Shown piece after piece: positions 8,973-17,899 of a stretch of 64,000 nucleotides of DNA. The notes under the pieces are model-generated. The model saw nothing but the letters and a program-made list of their open reading frames with translations, was not told the DNA's origin and made no database searches. Each line of letters starts with the position of its first letter. The first letter of the stretch is position 1. The translations under genes were made by a program, and so were the position numbers. The stretch is from NCBI GenBank assembly GCA_937927335.1, contig CALBDU010000087.1, forward strand, positions 20,403 through 84,402, written 5' to 3'. The stretch comes from an uncultured Clostridium sp. (lineage in GTDB: Bacteria > Bacillota > Clostridia > Clostridiales > Clostridiaceae).

Positions 8973-9006
8973 TTATATTAACGCTCCAAATTAACATTTT
9001 ATTGCA
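8973..9006 (-). promoter_or_regulatory. Candidate autoregulatory ECF-sigma promoter
   Basis: On the minus strand TGCAATAAAA (9006-8997), 12 nt, GCGTTA (8984-8979), then ATATAA. It matches the motif at 7114-7147 in both sequence blocks and spacing and lies just upstream of the sigma gene. Confidence 0.55.
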
Positions 9007-9246
9007 TACCTTTCCAAAATTTATTTGTTTCATTAACCCTTGCTGCAAAATAATTATACTTTTTTTCAATTCCAATCTCCACTGAAAAACCAAGGTATTA
9101 ATCCCACAATATGTCATTCTAATGAAAAATGTAATGAAACTCATTTCATCATATAATTTCAGATTAGTCAAGCAAAAACACACAATGTTCACATACATTC
9201 TTGATAATCCTGCCAAGGCACTTTGGTATTATTAAACAAGAAAGGA

Positions 9247-10212
9247 ATGATAATATTGTTTAATATTGGCAAAGAATTGAAAACCACACAAAAAAACTTT
9301 ACCGCCCTGGGAACCATAAATTCAATAACTGCTATGGGAAGGGAAAGCAAGGAAGCCATTGAGACAGCCTGCCAAAGAGTACTTGAAATAGATGATAGAA
9401 TGTCTGCCTTTAAGGCTGGCAGCGATGTGATGAAAATTAACAGCAGCGCTGGCTTTAAAGCTGAAAGAATAAACCGGGATACATTTATCCTGTTGAAAAA
9501 ATCCTTATATTTTTCCAGTGTAACTAAAGGAGCCTTTGACATTACAATAAGACCTGTTACTTCACTTTGGGATTTTGGGAACAAAATGAATTACATACCG
9601 GAGCGTAAGCAAATATCACAAGCTCTTTCACTGGTAAACTATAATGACCTTGAGCTTGATGAAATAAACTGTACAGCCTTTCTAAAAAACAAAGGCCAAG
9701 CCATAGACCTAGGCAGCATTGCCAAAGGCTATGCTGCAGATGAAGTTAAAGCCATCCTTCAGCAGTATGAACTGAATGATGCCTTGATAAACCTGGGAGG
9801 AAACATTGCTGTGATGGGTTGCAGCCCAAAAGGTACCCCCTGGCGTATAGGAGTACAGAATCCCTTTGCAGCCACAGGTAATTACATTGGTACAATGAAC
9901 CTGTCAGAAGGAACCATAGTAACCTCTGGCAGCAATGAACAATTCTTTGTAAAGGATGGTATTCGGTACCACCATATCATAGATCCCCGAACTGGTTACC
10001 CTGCAAATCAAAAAATTATGAGTGTAACTGCACTTTGTGATTCTTCAGTAAATGCAGACGCTTTAACCTCAGCCCTCTTCGTATCCGGTATTGAATACGC
10101 AAGAAGTCTCCTGGACGGCTTTAAGGCAGAAGGAATTTTTGTGATGGATAATCAAGACATATACGTATCAGACGGTTTAAGAGGCATTTTTGAAAGGAGT
10201 TCTTGCGCATGA
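9247..10212 (+). CDS. apbE: ApbE-family FAD:protein FMN transferase
   Basis: ApbE enzymes cut FAD and attach FMN covalently to a Thr/Ser in an SGAT-type motif of target proteins. The roughly 320-residue protein shows family motifs: MGRESKEA near the start, DDRMSAFKAGSDV, the substrate-binding GQAIDLGSIAKGYAAD, ALINLGGNIAVMG and, near the C terminus, HHIIDPRTGYPA with NADALTSALFVSG. The start is uncertain: ATG 9247 directly abuts AAAGGA, while TTG 9256 has better spacing. From either start I see no signal peptide or lipobox, although most FMN_bind targets are extracytoplasmic. Its stop overlaps the next start as ATGA, and the next protein carries two FMN-binding domains, its obvious substrate. 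Confidence 0.9.
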   Translation: MIILFNIGKELKTTQKNFTALGTINSITAMGRESKEAIETACQRVLEIDDRMSAFKAGSDVMKINSSAGFKAERINRDTFILLKKSLYFSSVTKGAFDITIRPVTSLWDFGNKMNYIPERKQISQALSLVNYNDLELDEINCTAFLKNKGQAIDLGSIAKGYAADEVKAILQQYELNDALINLGGNIAVMGCSPKGTPWRIGVQNPFAATGNYIGTMNLSEGTIVTSGSNEQFFVKDGIRYHHIIDPRTGYPANQKIMSVTALCDSSVNADALTSALFVSGIEYARSLLDGFKAEGIFVMDNQDIYVSDGLRGIFERSSCA

Positions 10213-11798
10213 AAAAAATAAAAATATCAATAATACAAACAATAAGGCATTTAGTACAGTTATTGTTCTTTATCCTTTTACCTGGACTATATGTAAGTGC
10301 CTTCAGCGGAGTAAAAGAAATATATCTGGCAGTACTGAACCACAGCTTCAGTGTGACTCAGCTGCTGCCACAGGTAATTGAAGTTATAAGCATTATACCT
10401 GTAACAATTTTGCTTGGAAGATTTTTTTGCGGTTGGATGTGTGGATTTGGATCCTTTGGAGACTTCATATATTACATTTCAGGCAAACTATTTAAAAGGA
10501 AACCGATGGTTAATGAAACTGCAGACCAGGTATTGAAAAAACTAAAATACGTTGTATTTGTATTTTTGGTTTTGGCGGTATGGACATTTAAAGCAACGGA
10601 TTTCACCTCCTATAGTCCCTGGGATGTATTTGGCATGCTTGCTTCCATTGGTTCCATTCCTGATTTTTCATATATTACAACCAACCTTAAAGCCGGAATG
10701 ATTTTTTTAGCCTTAATAACAATAGGGTCGGCTTTTATCGAAAGGTTCTTTTGCAGATATCTTTGTCCTTTGGGTGCAGTTTTTGCACTGGTTTCAAGGT
10801 TCAGAATCGGAAAAATAACAAAACCCTCCACCCATTGCGGAAGCTGCAGGGCATGTACTTCAAGTTGTTCCATGGGAATATCTCTTTATAAACAGGAAGA
10901 AGTTTGCAGTGGTGAGTGTATACAGTGCATGAAATGCATAACTGCATGTCCTAGAAAAAATGTTTCTGTTATGATTTCAGGAAATGATGTTAAACCTTTA
11001 ATTGCTGGTGCTGCAGCGGTGTCGGTTATAACAGGTTTCTATTATGCCGGAAATCTTGGTGTAAATGCTGCAGGACTAAATTCAGCAGCTTCAACAGCCA
11101 TTATTTCCAGCCAAAAGGTATACAGCAGCAGTAATTTATATTTGGATGGCACCTATGAAGGTACAGGTACTGGCTTCAGGGGTGCGCAAACCACGGTATC
11201 CGTTACGGTTAAAAGCGGAAAAATAACTGATGTAACAACACTGTCTACTGGTGATGACAGACCTTACTACAACAGAGCTTTTAGTTCTATCTCCGACGAA
11301 ATAATAAGCAGCCAGTCCACTGATGTGGATTCTGTTTCAGGTGCAACCTTTAGCAGCAGGGGTATTATGTCTGCTGTAGAAGATGCTTTAGTCAATGCCA
11401 AGGTTACCACAACTTCATCTGAAGCATCCACATCCGGGACCTCTGCATCTGCTTCAGAAAGTTCCAGCAGCGTCACCACTACAGCAGAAGCTACTGCAAC
11501 AGATACATCTTCAAGTTCAGCCTCCTCCTATAAGGATGGCACCTATGAAGGCACTGGTACAGGCTTCAGAAGATCCCAGACCACAGTTTCCGTAACTGTT
11601 AAAAGTGGAAAAATAACTGACATAGCCACAGTTTCAACCGGTGACGACATGCCGTTTTACAACAGGGCATATAGTGCTGTCACCGATGAAATTATAAGCA
11701 GCCAGTCCACATCAGTGGATTCTGTTTCGGGTGCCACCTTCAGCAGCAGAGGTATTATGTCTGCTGTAGAGGATGCTTTAAGTAAAGCAGCTCAATAG
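10209..11798 (+). CDS. NapH/NosR-like membrane polyferredoxin with two FMN-binding domains
   Basis: This 529-residue protein probably moves electrons across or along the membrane. Several N-terminal membrane helices carry NapH-type CGWMCGFG and CRYLCPLGA motifs. Two 4Fe-4S clusters follow, ligated by CGSCRACTSSC and CIQCMKCITACP (about residues 215-255). One more helix (about 260-285) then leads to two FMN_bind domains (about 310-395 and 440-529), each ending in DSVSGATFSSRGIMSAVEDAL, where the SGAT Thr is the expected FMN site. The two domains are nearly identical at protein and DNA level and are joined by a Ser/Thr/Ala linker. ATG 10209 has AAGGAG upstream and is coupled to apbE. The physiological donor and acceptor are not shown by the sequence. 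Confidence 0.85.
   Translation: MKKIKISIIQTIRHLVQLLFFILLPGLYVSAFSGVKEIYLAVLNHSFSVTQLLPQVIEVISIIPVTILLGRFFCGWMCGFGSFGDFIYYISGKLFKRKPMVNETADQVLKKLKYVVFVFLVLAVWTFKATDFTSYSPWDVFGMLASIGSIPDFSYITTNLKAGMIFLALITIGSAFIERFFCRYLCPLGAVFALVSRFRIGKITKPSTHCGSCRACTSSCSMGISLYKQEEVCSGECIQCMKCITACPRKNVSVMISGNDVKPLIAGAAAVSVITGFYYAGNLGVNAAGLNSAASTAIISSQKVYSSSNLYLDGTYEGTGTGFRGAQTTVSVTVKSGKITDVTTLSTGDDRPYYNRAFSSISDEIISSQSTDVDSVSGATFSSRGIMSAVEDALVNAKVTTTSSEASTSGTSASASESSSSVTTTAEATATDTSSSSASSYKDGTYEGTGTGFRRSQTTVSVTVKSGKITDIATVSTGDDMPFYNRAYSAVTDEIISSQSTSVDSVSGATFSSRGIMSAVEDALSKAAQ
11142..11790 (+). repeat. Internal direct duplication encoding two FMN_bind domains
   Basis: The stretches about 11142-11390 and 11534-11780 are strongly similar at DNA level, for instance the shared segment coding SSQST.VDSVSGATFSSRG. 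They are separated by an Ala/Ser/Thr-rich linker of about 140 bp. This indicates a domain duplication within one gene. Confidence 0.8.
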
Positions 11799-11800
11799 AT

Positions 11801-11843
11801 AAAAGCAGTGATATGCTTTCGTTGGTTATATCACTGCTTTTTA
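11801..11843 (+). terminator. Intrinsic terminator after the apbE operon
   Basis: AAAGCAGTGATAT pairs with ATATCACTGCTTT and is followed by Ts, just downstream of the polyferredoxin stop. Confidence 0.75.
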
Positions 11844-11903
11844 TTACTTTAAAAAAGGACCATACAAAAGTATGATCCAAAAATTAAATAATGGGTGAAC
11901 TAT

Positions 11904-13811
11904 TTAAACTGCTTTTAGATTATGATTTTTATCCTTGTATCTATCCTTCTTCAGCTCTTCATATATTTCCAAATTGGGTTCGATTATATATGGCACTGAT
12001 ATTACAGCGATATTCCTGTGTTTTAATAGCGTGGACCTGATAAACATTGCCGTTTGGTTATGAAGTCCTTTTTCCCACCATTTTTCAACAACAAACTGGG
12101 ACATAACAACCGTTACCAGATCTCCCATCTTAGAAGCATGCTCGTCTGATTCAATGTATTCCACCAGAAGGCTCAAAATATCTCTGTATGGTGACTTTTT
12201 TACAACCAGAGGAAATCCTACTTTGTTTTCCTCCCATCGTTTCACCAGCTTTTCAGTTAACTCGTCATCTACTGAAACATGAAAGCCTATGATATCACTT
12301 GATAAACACTTTGCATAGTTTATAGTTTTGATTATTGCCTTATTGTAGCTTTCTACCAAAACAATAATGTGTTTTGCATTTTCAGGGTCAGGAACCACAT
12401 CAGGCACGCTGCCTGGACCTACCCTAAGCTGCTGGGCCGCATGTTCATAGGACTTTTTCACACTGATCATAAAATAAACAATCATAGGTATCAATAAGCA
12501 TACCACCCAGGCTCCTGATAAAAATTTTGTAAAGCCTATAACAAAGGCTGTAACAAAGGTAATAACAGCACCTGTGCCATTTATTGCAGCCTTTAATGCC
12601 CACCCTTTGCTTTTTTCCCTGAGCCATTTTCTGAACATTCCATACTGTGACAAGGTAAAGGAAATGAATACTCCTACAGCATAAAGAGGTATCAGATAGT
12701 GGGTTTCAGCCCTGAATATGATTATTAATATGCCAGCAGCCACTGCAAGTGAAACGATTCCGTTATTGAAGCTCAGCCTGTGCCCCCTTTTCTTAAGCTG
12801 CCTTGGCAGATATCCATCCTTTGCAATAGCGGATGCCAGCAGTGGAAATCCTGAATAGGCTGTATTTGCAGCAAGGATTAAAATCATTGCTGTTGCAAAC
12901 TGTATGAAATAATACATAAAGCCGCTGCCAAATACCTGCACAGCAATCTGCGAAACTACTGTGCTTTCAAGGCTGGGAACAGCGTGATACAAGGTTGCCA
13001 GATATGATGTACCGCCAAACACAAAAATGATTATTAAGGACAGCAGGAACAAAACAGTTACTGCATGCTTCTGTGAAGGCTCCTTAAAGTTTGGAACGCC
13101 ATTACTCACTGCCTCAACACCAGTCAAGGCAGCACATCCTGCAGAAAAAGCCCTTAGAAAAAGAACCAGTGATATATCCCCTAAAGGTGCAGCTATGGAA
13201 TGTGCCGGCTGTGGAACAATCCCCAATACCCTAACCTTGAATATTCCATAAACGATCATTGTAATCATTCCTGCGATAAACAGATAGGGAGGAAGCCCGA
13301 ATATTTTTGCAGATTCGCTGACCCCTCTTAGATTGCCAATAGTAATTAATGCTATAAAAAACAAAGCTATGCTTATTCTATGGGGATAAAGTGCCGGAAA
13401 TGCAGATGTTACTGCAGCAGTTCCAGCACAAGTGCTTACCGCCACAGTAAGAAGGTAATCCACTGATAATGATGCCCCTGCTATAAGGCCGGGTACTACC
13501 CCCAGGTTTTCCTTTGCCACCGTATATGCTCCGCCGCCGTTTGGATAGCTGTGGATGGTCTGCCTATAAGAAAATACAAGTATTACCAGCAACGCAATAA
13601 TGGCCATGGCAGCATCAAACATATATTTGTATGATAAAATACCAATTACCGGAATAAGCACCCATAATATCTCTTCGCTTGCGTATGCAACAGATGATAT
13701 GGCATCACTTGACAAAATAGCCAGTCCAAATGGTATGTTCAGCTTTTGGTGTGCCATTTCCTCTGTTGCCAAAGGCTTTCCCAGTATGATCCTTTTAAAT
13801 TCCTTAACCAT
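11904..13811 (-). CDS. kimA: KimA-like potassium importer (APC superfamily)
   Basis: This 635-residue protein has about 12 membrane helices followed by a cytosolic C-terminal domain of ~170 residues. The helix-1 segment AILSSDAISSVAYASEEIL and the following YRQTIHSYPNGGGAYTVAKENLG are typical of the KimA/YdaO group of APC transporters, which take up K+ with high affinity. The C-terminal part (VLVESYNKAIIKTINYAKCLS) looks like the USP-like regulatory domain of this group. It lies 144 bp downstream of kdpE in the same direction, which supports K+ rather than amino acids as substrate. In B. subtilis kimA is controlled by a c-di-AMP riboswitch; I see none here, so the KdpDE-like system may replace it. 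A generic amino acid permease remains possible. Confidence 0.75.
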   Translation of the reverse strand: MVKEFKRIILGKPLATEEMAHQKLNIPFGLAILSSDAISSVAYASEEILWVLIPVIGILSYKYMFDAAMAIIALLVILVFSYRQTIHSYPNGGGAYTVAKENLGVVPGLIAGASLSVDYLLTVAVSTCAGTAAVTSAFPALYPHRISIALFFIALITIGNLRGVSESAKIFGLPPYLFIAGMITMIVYGIFKVRVLGIVPQPAHSIAAPLGDISLVLFLRAFSAGCAALTGVEAVSNGVPNFKEPSQKHAVTVLFLLSLIIIFVFGGTSYLATLYHAVPSLESTVVSQIAVQVFGSGFMYYFIQFATAMILILAANTAYSGFPLLASAIAKDGYLPRQLKKRGHRLSFNNGIVSLAVAAGILIIIFRAETHYLIPLYAVGVFISFTLSQYGMFRKWLREKSKGWALKAAINGTGAVITFVTAFVIGFTKFLSGAWVVCLLIPMIVYFMISVKKSYEHAAQQLRVGPGSVPDVVPDPENAKHIIVLVESYNKAIIKTINYAKCLSSDIIGFHVSVDDELTEKLVKRWEENKVGFPLVVKKSPYRDILSLLVEYIESDEHASKMGDLVTVVMSQFVVEKWWEKGLHNQTAMFIRSTLLKHRNIAVISVPYIIEPNLEIYEELKKDRYKDKNHNLKAV

Positions 13812-13955
13812 TGATTTTTTCCCTCCAGATTCACCTTTTTTGGTGTTCCTTTATATCCTTAAGATTAATACTTTTGATGTAAGTTTTGTGTAAGCTTTAT
13901 TATAGTTTATGTTAATTTTCTGCAAAAAAAAAATAAGCCTGCAATAAGCCGGCTA

Positions 13956-14657
13956 TTATTCTTCAATGAGACGGTATCCAACACCGATTTCAGTTATAAT
14001 ATATTTTGGCTGAGAAGGATCCTCCTTTAGCTTTCTTCTTAAATTACCCATGCAAACTCTTAAAGACCTTACATCGTCCTCGGAAATCATTCCTCCCCAT
14101 ACTTTTTCTATTATGCTTTTGTGTGTAAGCACCTTTCCCCTGTTTTCAGCAAGAAGAACCAGTACCTTATACTCGTGAGGAGTAAGCCTTATTTCTTCTT
14201 CTGAAAGCCAAACCCGGTGCTTGTCAGCATCAATAACCAGGTCCTTAATTTCAAAAAAATCACCGCACTTTTCAAACTGTAATGATGCTGTCTTTGAATT
14301 ATGCCTGAGTATTACCCTTATTCTGGCAAGAAGCTCAGGAACCCCAAAGGGTTTAGTGAGATAGTCATCCGCTCCTGCATCCAGCGCCTCAACCTTCTCC
14401 CGTTCATGTCCCCTGGCGGATATTACAAGAACAGGGAGCTGAGACACCGTTCTAAGCTTTTTTATAACATCAATACCATCCATATCAGGCAGTCCAAGAT
14501 CCAATATCATTATATCAGGATTATGGGATACTGCCAGCATCAAGGCACTGGCTCCCTTATCTGTATCCATGCATTTATAGCCCTGGGTTTCTATGGATAA
14601 CTTTAGAAATCCACGGATGGTTTTTTCATCCTCAACAACTAAAATCAAAGGCTCCAT
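13956..14657 (-). CDS. kdpE: KdpE-like OmpR-family response regulator
   Basis: The 233-residue protein has a receiver domain (phospho-acceptor Asp in MILDLGLPDMDG, about residue 53; conserved Lys in DYLTKPFG) and a C-terminal winged helix (EIRLTPHEYKVLVLLAENRGKV through RRKLKEDPSQPKYIITEIGVGYRL). The C-terminal helix sequence is close to KdpE. Its start overlaps the kinase stop by one base (TAATG), with AGGAG upstream, so kinase and regulator are coupled. The gene downstream is a KimA-like K+ transporter instead of kdpFABC, the usual target. I infer that it activates that gene when K+ is low. Confidence 0.85.
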   Translation of the reverse strand: MEPLILVVEDEKTIRGFLKLSIETQGYKCMDTDKGASALMLAVSHNPDIMILDLGLPDMDGIDVIKKLRTVSQLPVLVISARGHEREKVEALDAGADDYLTKPFGVPELLARIRVILRHNSKTASLQFEKCGDFFEIKDLVIDADKHRVWLSEEEIRLTPHEYKVLVLLAENRGKVLTHKSIIEKVWGGMISEDDVRSLRVCMGNLRRKLKEDPSQPKYIITEIGVGYRLIEE

Positions 14658-16219
14658 TAGATTATCTCCTTTTCTGCAGGCACGTAAAAACTCACTATTG
14701 TGCCATGAGGTGAATTCTTGCGGATGCTTATTTCCCCATTATGGGCTTCCACAATATTTTTGCTTAAAGACAGCCCCAGCCCAAGTCCTTTTCTATTCAT
14801 AATACTGGTGGAACTGCTGCGGTGATATCTGTCAAATACATAAGGCATATCAAGTTCAGATATACCAGGTCCATTATCCTTAACCTCAAAAAATACCTTA
14901 TTATCAGAACAATATACCGACAGGCTAATTTCACTGCCCTCCGGAGAGTAGCTGATGGCGTTGTTAAGAAGGTTAACCAGCACCTGCCTTATAAGAACAC
15001 CATCAACCTTTACAAAAACAATTTCCTCCGGCAGGTTAAGGGTTATCTTATTCTTATCACCATGCTTTTTAACTATAGAAGAGGCTTCTTCTACAATTTC
15101 CTCCACAGCCTCTTCTGCAATGTTCAGCTTCATAGTTCCTTCATCAAACTGGGTTGCCTGAAGTATATTTTCAACAAGCTCATTTAACCACTCTGCATTT
15201 TCATAAATGCTTTGGAGATATTTAATTCTGTCTTCATCACTCATTTTGCTGTAATTTTCAGCAGCGGTGCTGGCCAGCCCCATAACTCCAGCCAATGGAG
15301 TTCGAAAATCGTGAGATATGGACCTGAGCATGTCAATTCTCAACCTTTCCTTTTGTATCTCAAGGTTTGCCTTCTGCTGCTTTTCGTAATTTTTTTCTCT
15401 TTGAAGTACCACTGATATCTGAGGTACCATTACATCTATCAGCTTATATTGGGATTCATTTAGTTCAAGGCCATTTTGGGTGGATACACCCATTGCTCCC
15501 AGCACGTCACCCTTATCAATAAATGGCTTGTAATATGCTTTAGCCCCAGGATAGATATCAGTGCCTCTTCCACAGGTTCTGCCAAAACGGCAGGCTTCCT
15601 GGCAGGCGTAAGCATCCAGTTCCTCATGAAAAACATCAGAACCTTTAATAAATTTATAAATCTCATTGCCTTTAGAATCCACCAGTTTAACCATGACATT
15701 GGCATTGAACTCTGCTCCAAACTGCTCTGCAGCTGTTTGTGCAAGTTCCTGTCTGCTTTTAACATTGAGCAGTTTTTTTTCTATATTATATAATTTGGAA
15801 ATATACTCTTCTCTATCAGTTACCTGCTGTCGTTCGAGTTTAACTCTTATAGTAAGCATGCTGGTTATAAAACCTATAAGAAACATAACAAAAAAAGTAA
15901 GCAGGTAATTAGGATCATTCACCTTTAAGGTAAAGATAGGTTTTGTGAAAAAGTAATTATATAGCAGTACTGAGCAAATTGAGGTAAAAATACTGAAAAT
16001 ATAGCTCTCTGCCAGGTATGAAATTACTAGTGTGCCAGTAAGATATACCATCACTATATTGGAATCAAACATCTGCATTCTGTAAAAGCCCAAGGATATT
16101 CCGGTGCAGATAAGCATGATTACAGCAGTAGCTGCTATTTTCTTTTTAATGCTATTTTGTTTTTTCTCTGCTTTCCTGTTATTAGAAAATTTATTTCTTT
16201 TTTCTGAATAAAGCTGCAT
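14657..16219 (-). CDS. kdpD: KdpD-like sensor histidine kinase lacking the N-terminal KdpD/USP domains
   Basis: This kinase has four closely spaced membrane helices (about residues 28-120, DUF4118) with YNYFFTKPIFTL, the KdpD signature. A GAF-like region (about 150-270), a HisKA domain with ISHDFRTPLAG and a HATPase domain (NNAISYSPEG, DNGPGIS, GLGLGLSLSKNIV) follow. Full KdpD has an additional ~400-residue N-terminal Kdp/USP region; here translation starts just before the helices, so the protein is a short form. ATG 16219 is chosen because AGGAG is seven bases upstream; TTG 16240 has no site. It is coupled to kdpE. Loss of the N-terminal domain, which binds c-di-AMP in some Firmicutes, suggests different signal input. 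Confidence 0.82.
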   Translation of the reverse strand: MQLYSEKRNKFSNNRKAEKKQNSIKKKIAATAVIMLICTGISLGFYRMQMFDSNIVMVYLTGTLVISYLAESYIFSIFTSICSVLLYNYFFTKPIFTLKVNDPNYLLTFFVMFLIGFITSMLTIRVKLERQQVTDREEYISKLYNIEKKLLNVKSRQELAQTAAEQFGAEFNANVMVKLVDSKGNEIYKFIKGSDVFHEELDAYACQEACRFGRTCGRGTDIYPGAKAYYKPFIDKGDVLGAMGVSTQNGLELNESQYKLIDVMVPQISVVLQREKNYEKQQKANLEIQKERLRIDMLRSISHDFRTPLAGVMGLASTAAENYSKMSDEDRIKYLQSIYENAEWLNELVENILQATQFDEGTMKLNIAEEAVEEIVEEASSIVKKHGDKNKITLNLPEEIVFVKVDGVLIRQVLVNLLNNAISYSPEGSEISLSVYCSDNKVFFEVKDNGPGISELDMPYVFDRYHRSSSTSIMNRKGLGLGLSLSKNIVEAHNGEISIRKNSPHGTIVSFYVPAEKEII

Positions 16220-16296
16220 GGCTTTTCTCCTGTCAATCAAATATATATTTACAAATAATACCTATATCCAAATTGGGTTCCCATAAAATTATAACA

Positions 16297-17166
16297 CTAT
16301 TTGTTGTGCATTATGGTCCTTATCATAGCACGATTGTTAATTTCAAATGCAAAAACCGGTTGTATAGATTTAATACTGTCATCTAAGGCTAAGCCTTTAA
16401 ATTCATTATAAATTTTATCCTCATCTGCGCCCTGAGCCTGCAGGCCATTTACGAAATCCTTAACCCATTCAATTGCTTCCATACATCTGTCCCAATAGCC
16501 CTCAGTATTCTTTACAAATCCATTGTGTGCTTCTATTATATGCTTTGCTCCAACATTTTTGCATTTTTCCAGAGAGGTTTCAGCCTGCTTTAGGCTGCTT
16601 ATAAAGGTTGGAAAAATAACTCCTGCTTTATTTGCCACTCCAGTGGTTTCAGATGCATACAGTATCTCATCATTTATCAGAAATGATAATGAACATTTGG
16701 TATGTCCCGGAGTTTCCAAAATGGTAACTGCTGTGCCTCCCAGATCTATCTGGAAACCATCACTAACTACCTGATCAACCTTTAAAAGGCTATCGTCATA
16801 ATCAGCAATATCACCATTGCCATAATAGACAGAAGCCTGTGAGGCAAGATCTTTTATAATTTTTAAGGCCTTTGGCTTTTGGAGAATATGGCTGGCATAT
16901 TCAGCCCCCAGTATCCGAACTTCTGGCCACTGCTTCCTTATACAGGGCACGGCGCCGATATGGTCATAGTGGGAATGGCTCAATAGCACATAATTCAGTC
17001 TCCTGTCAGGCGGCAGTGCAAGCTTTATGTTATTAATCAGGTTTTTAGCGCAATAAGCCATACCGCAATCTAGTAATACAGTTTTATCATCACCAATTGT
17101 CAGATATGAAATGCTGCTGCCCATTCCCCCTGTTACATTAATCAATTTGTCTCTAACACTTATCAA
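16297..17166 (-). CDS. MBL-fold metallo-hydrolase
   Basis: This 289-residue protein has the metallo-beta-lactamase fold: LLDCGM, HSHYDHIGA (HxHxDH metal ligands), ETPGHTKCSLSF and a later His in IIEAHNG. Such enzymes hydrolyse thioesters, esters or phosphodiesters with two metal ions. No lactonase, RNase or flavodiiron extension is present, so the substrate is unknown. The start is a TTG preceded by AAAGGG with normal spacing. The gene lies upstream of and divides from the kdpD promoter region by about 60 bp. It appears cytosolic. Confidence 0.8.
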   Translation of the reverse strand: MISVRDKLINVTGGMGSSISYLTIGDDKTVLLDCGMAYCAKNLINNIKLALPPDRRLNYVLLSHSHYDHIGAVPCIRKQWPEVRILGAEYASHILQKPKALKIIKDLASQASVYYGNGDIADYDDSLLKVDQVVSDGFQIDLGGTAVTILETPGHTKCSLSFLINDEILYASETTGVANKAGVIFPTFISSLKQAETSLEKCKNVGAKHIIEAHNGFVKNTEGYWDRCMEAIEWVKDFVNGLQAQGADEDKIYNEFKGLALDDSIKSIQPVFAFEINNRAMIRTIMHNK

Positions 17167-17245
17167 TTTTTTTCCCTTTCGTAAACATAATATGCATTAT
17201 AATCATAATGTTGTATAGCCATGGCTTGCTAGAGTTTGGGAACAG

Positions 17246-17848
17246 CTATTCCACAGCCGAATCAGTTGTTTTATGGTTTGAGCTGAGGCTTCTGATCTGC
17301 ATATGCCTGAAGCAGCTAATTAAATGGTCATTTATTATTCCAGTTGCCTGCAGGTGTGCATATATAATTGTTGAACCAAGAAAGCTAAAACCCCGTTTCT
17401 TTAAATCTTTGCTTACCCTGTGTGACAGCTCCGATACTGCATGTATTTCCCTTATTTCTTTCCAGTGGTTTACAACCTGATTATATCCTGTAAAGCTCCA
17501 AATATAATTGTCAAAGCTTCCGAACTCCTTCTGGATTTTAATAAAACACTTTGCATTATTAATTGAAGCTTTAATTTTCAGCCTATTTCTTATTATCCCC
17601 TTATTATTCATCAGCTCCTGAAATTTCTCCTCATCATATCCTGCAACCTTTAAAACATCGAAATCGTCATATGCTGTACGGTAGTTTTCCCTTTTTTTAA
17701 GTACAGTGATCCAGTTCAACCCTGCCTGAGCGGATTCCAGCACCAGAAATTCAAAATGCTTTTTATCATCATGTACAGGAACTCCCCATTCCTCATCATG
17801 GTATCTTACATATAATTCGTCTGTACCGCACCAAGGGCACCTATCCAT
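17246..17848 (-). CDS. tag: DNA-3-methyladenine glycosylase I
   Basis: Tag removes 3-methyladenine from alkylated DNA in base excision repair. The 200-residue protein starts with RCPWCGTDELYVRYHDEEWG, containing zinc-ligand Cys and His and the conserved Trp/Tyr of the base pocket, followed by LESAQAGLNWITVLKKRE. The C-terminal NDHLISCFRH supplies the remaining zinc ligands. Length and motifs are complete for the family. ATG 17848 has GGAAGGTGG upstream. It appears to be a single-gene unit. Confidence 0.93.
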   Translation of the reverse strand: MDRCPWCGTDELYVRYHDEEWGVPVHDDKKHFEFLVLESAQAGLNWITVLKKRENYRTAYDDFDVLKVAGYDEEKFQELMNNKGIIRNRLKIKASINNAKCFIKIQKEFGSFDNYIWSFTGYNQVVNHWKEIREIHAVSELSHRVSKDLKKRGFSFLGSTIIYAHLQATGIINDHLISCFRHMQIRSLSSNHKTTDSAVE

Positions 17849-17899
17849 ATTAACACCACCTTCCCGTTAAAGCCTGCCATTATACTGGCAACTGCCATA

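Noticed and set aside
13812..13955. c-di-AMP (ydaO) riboswitch before kimA
   Set aside because: The 144-bp gap shows no GGGGAGG..., ydaO-like core and is too short for a full element plus terminator.
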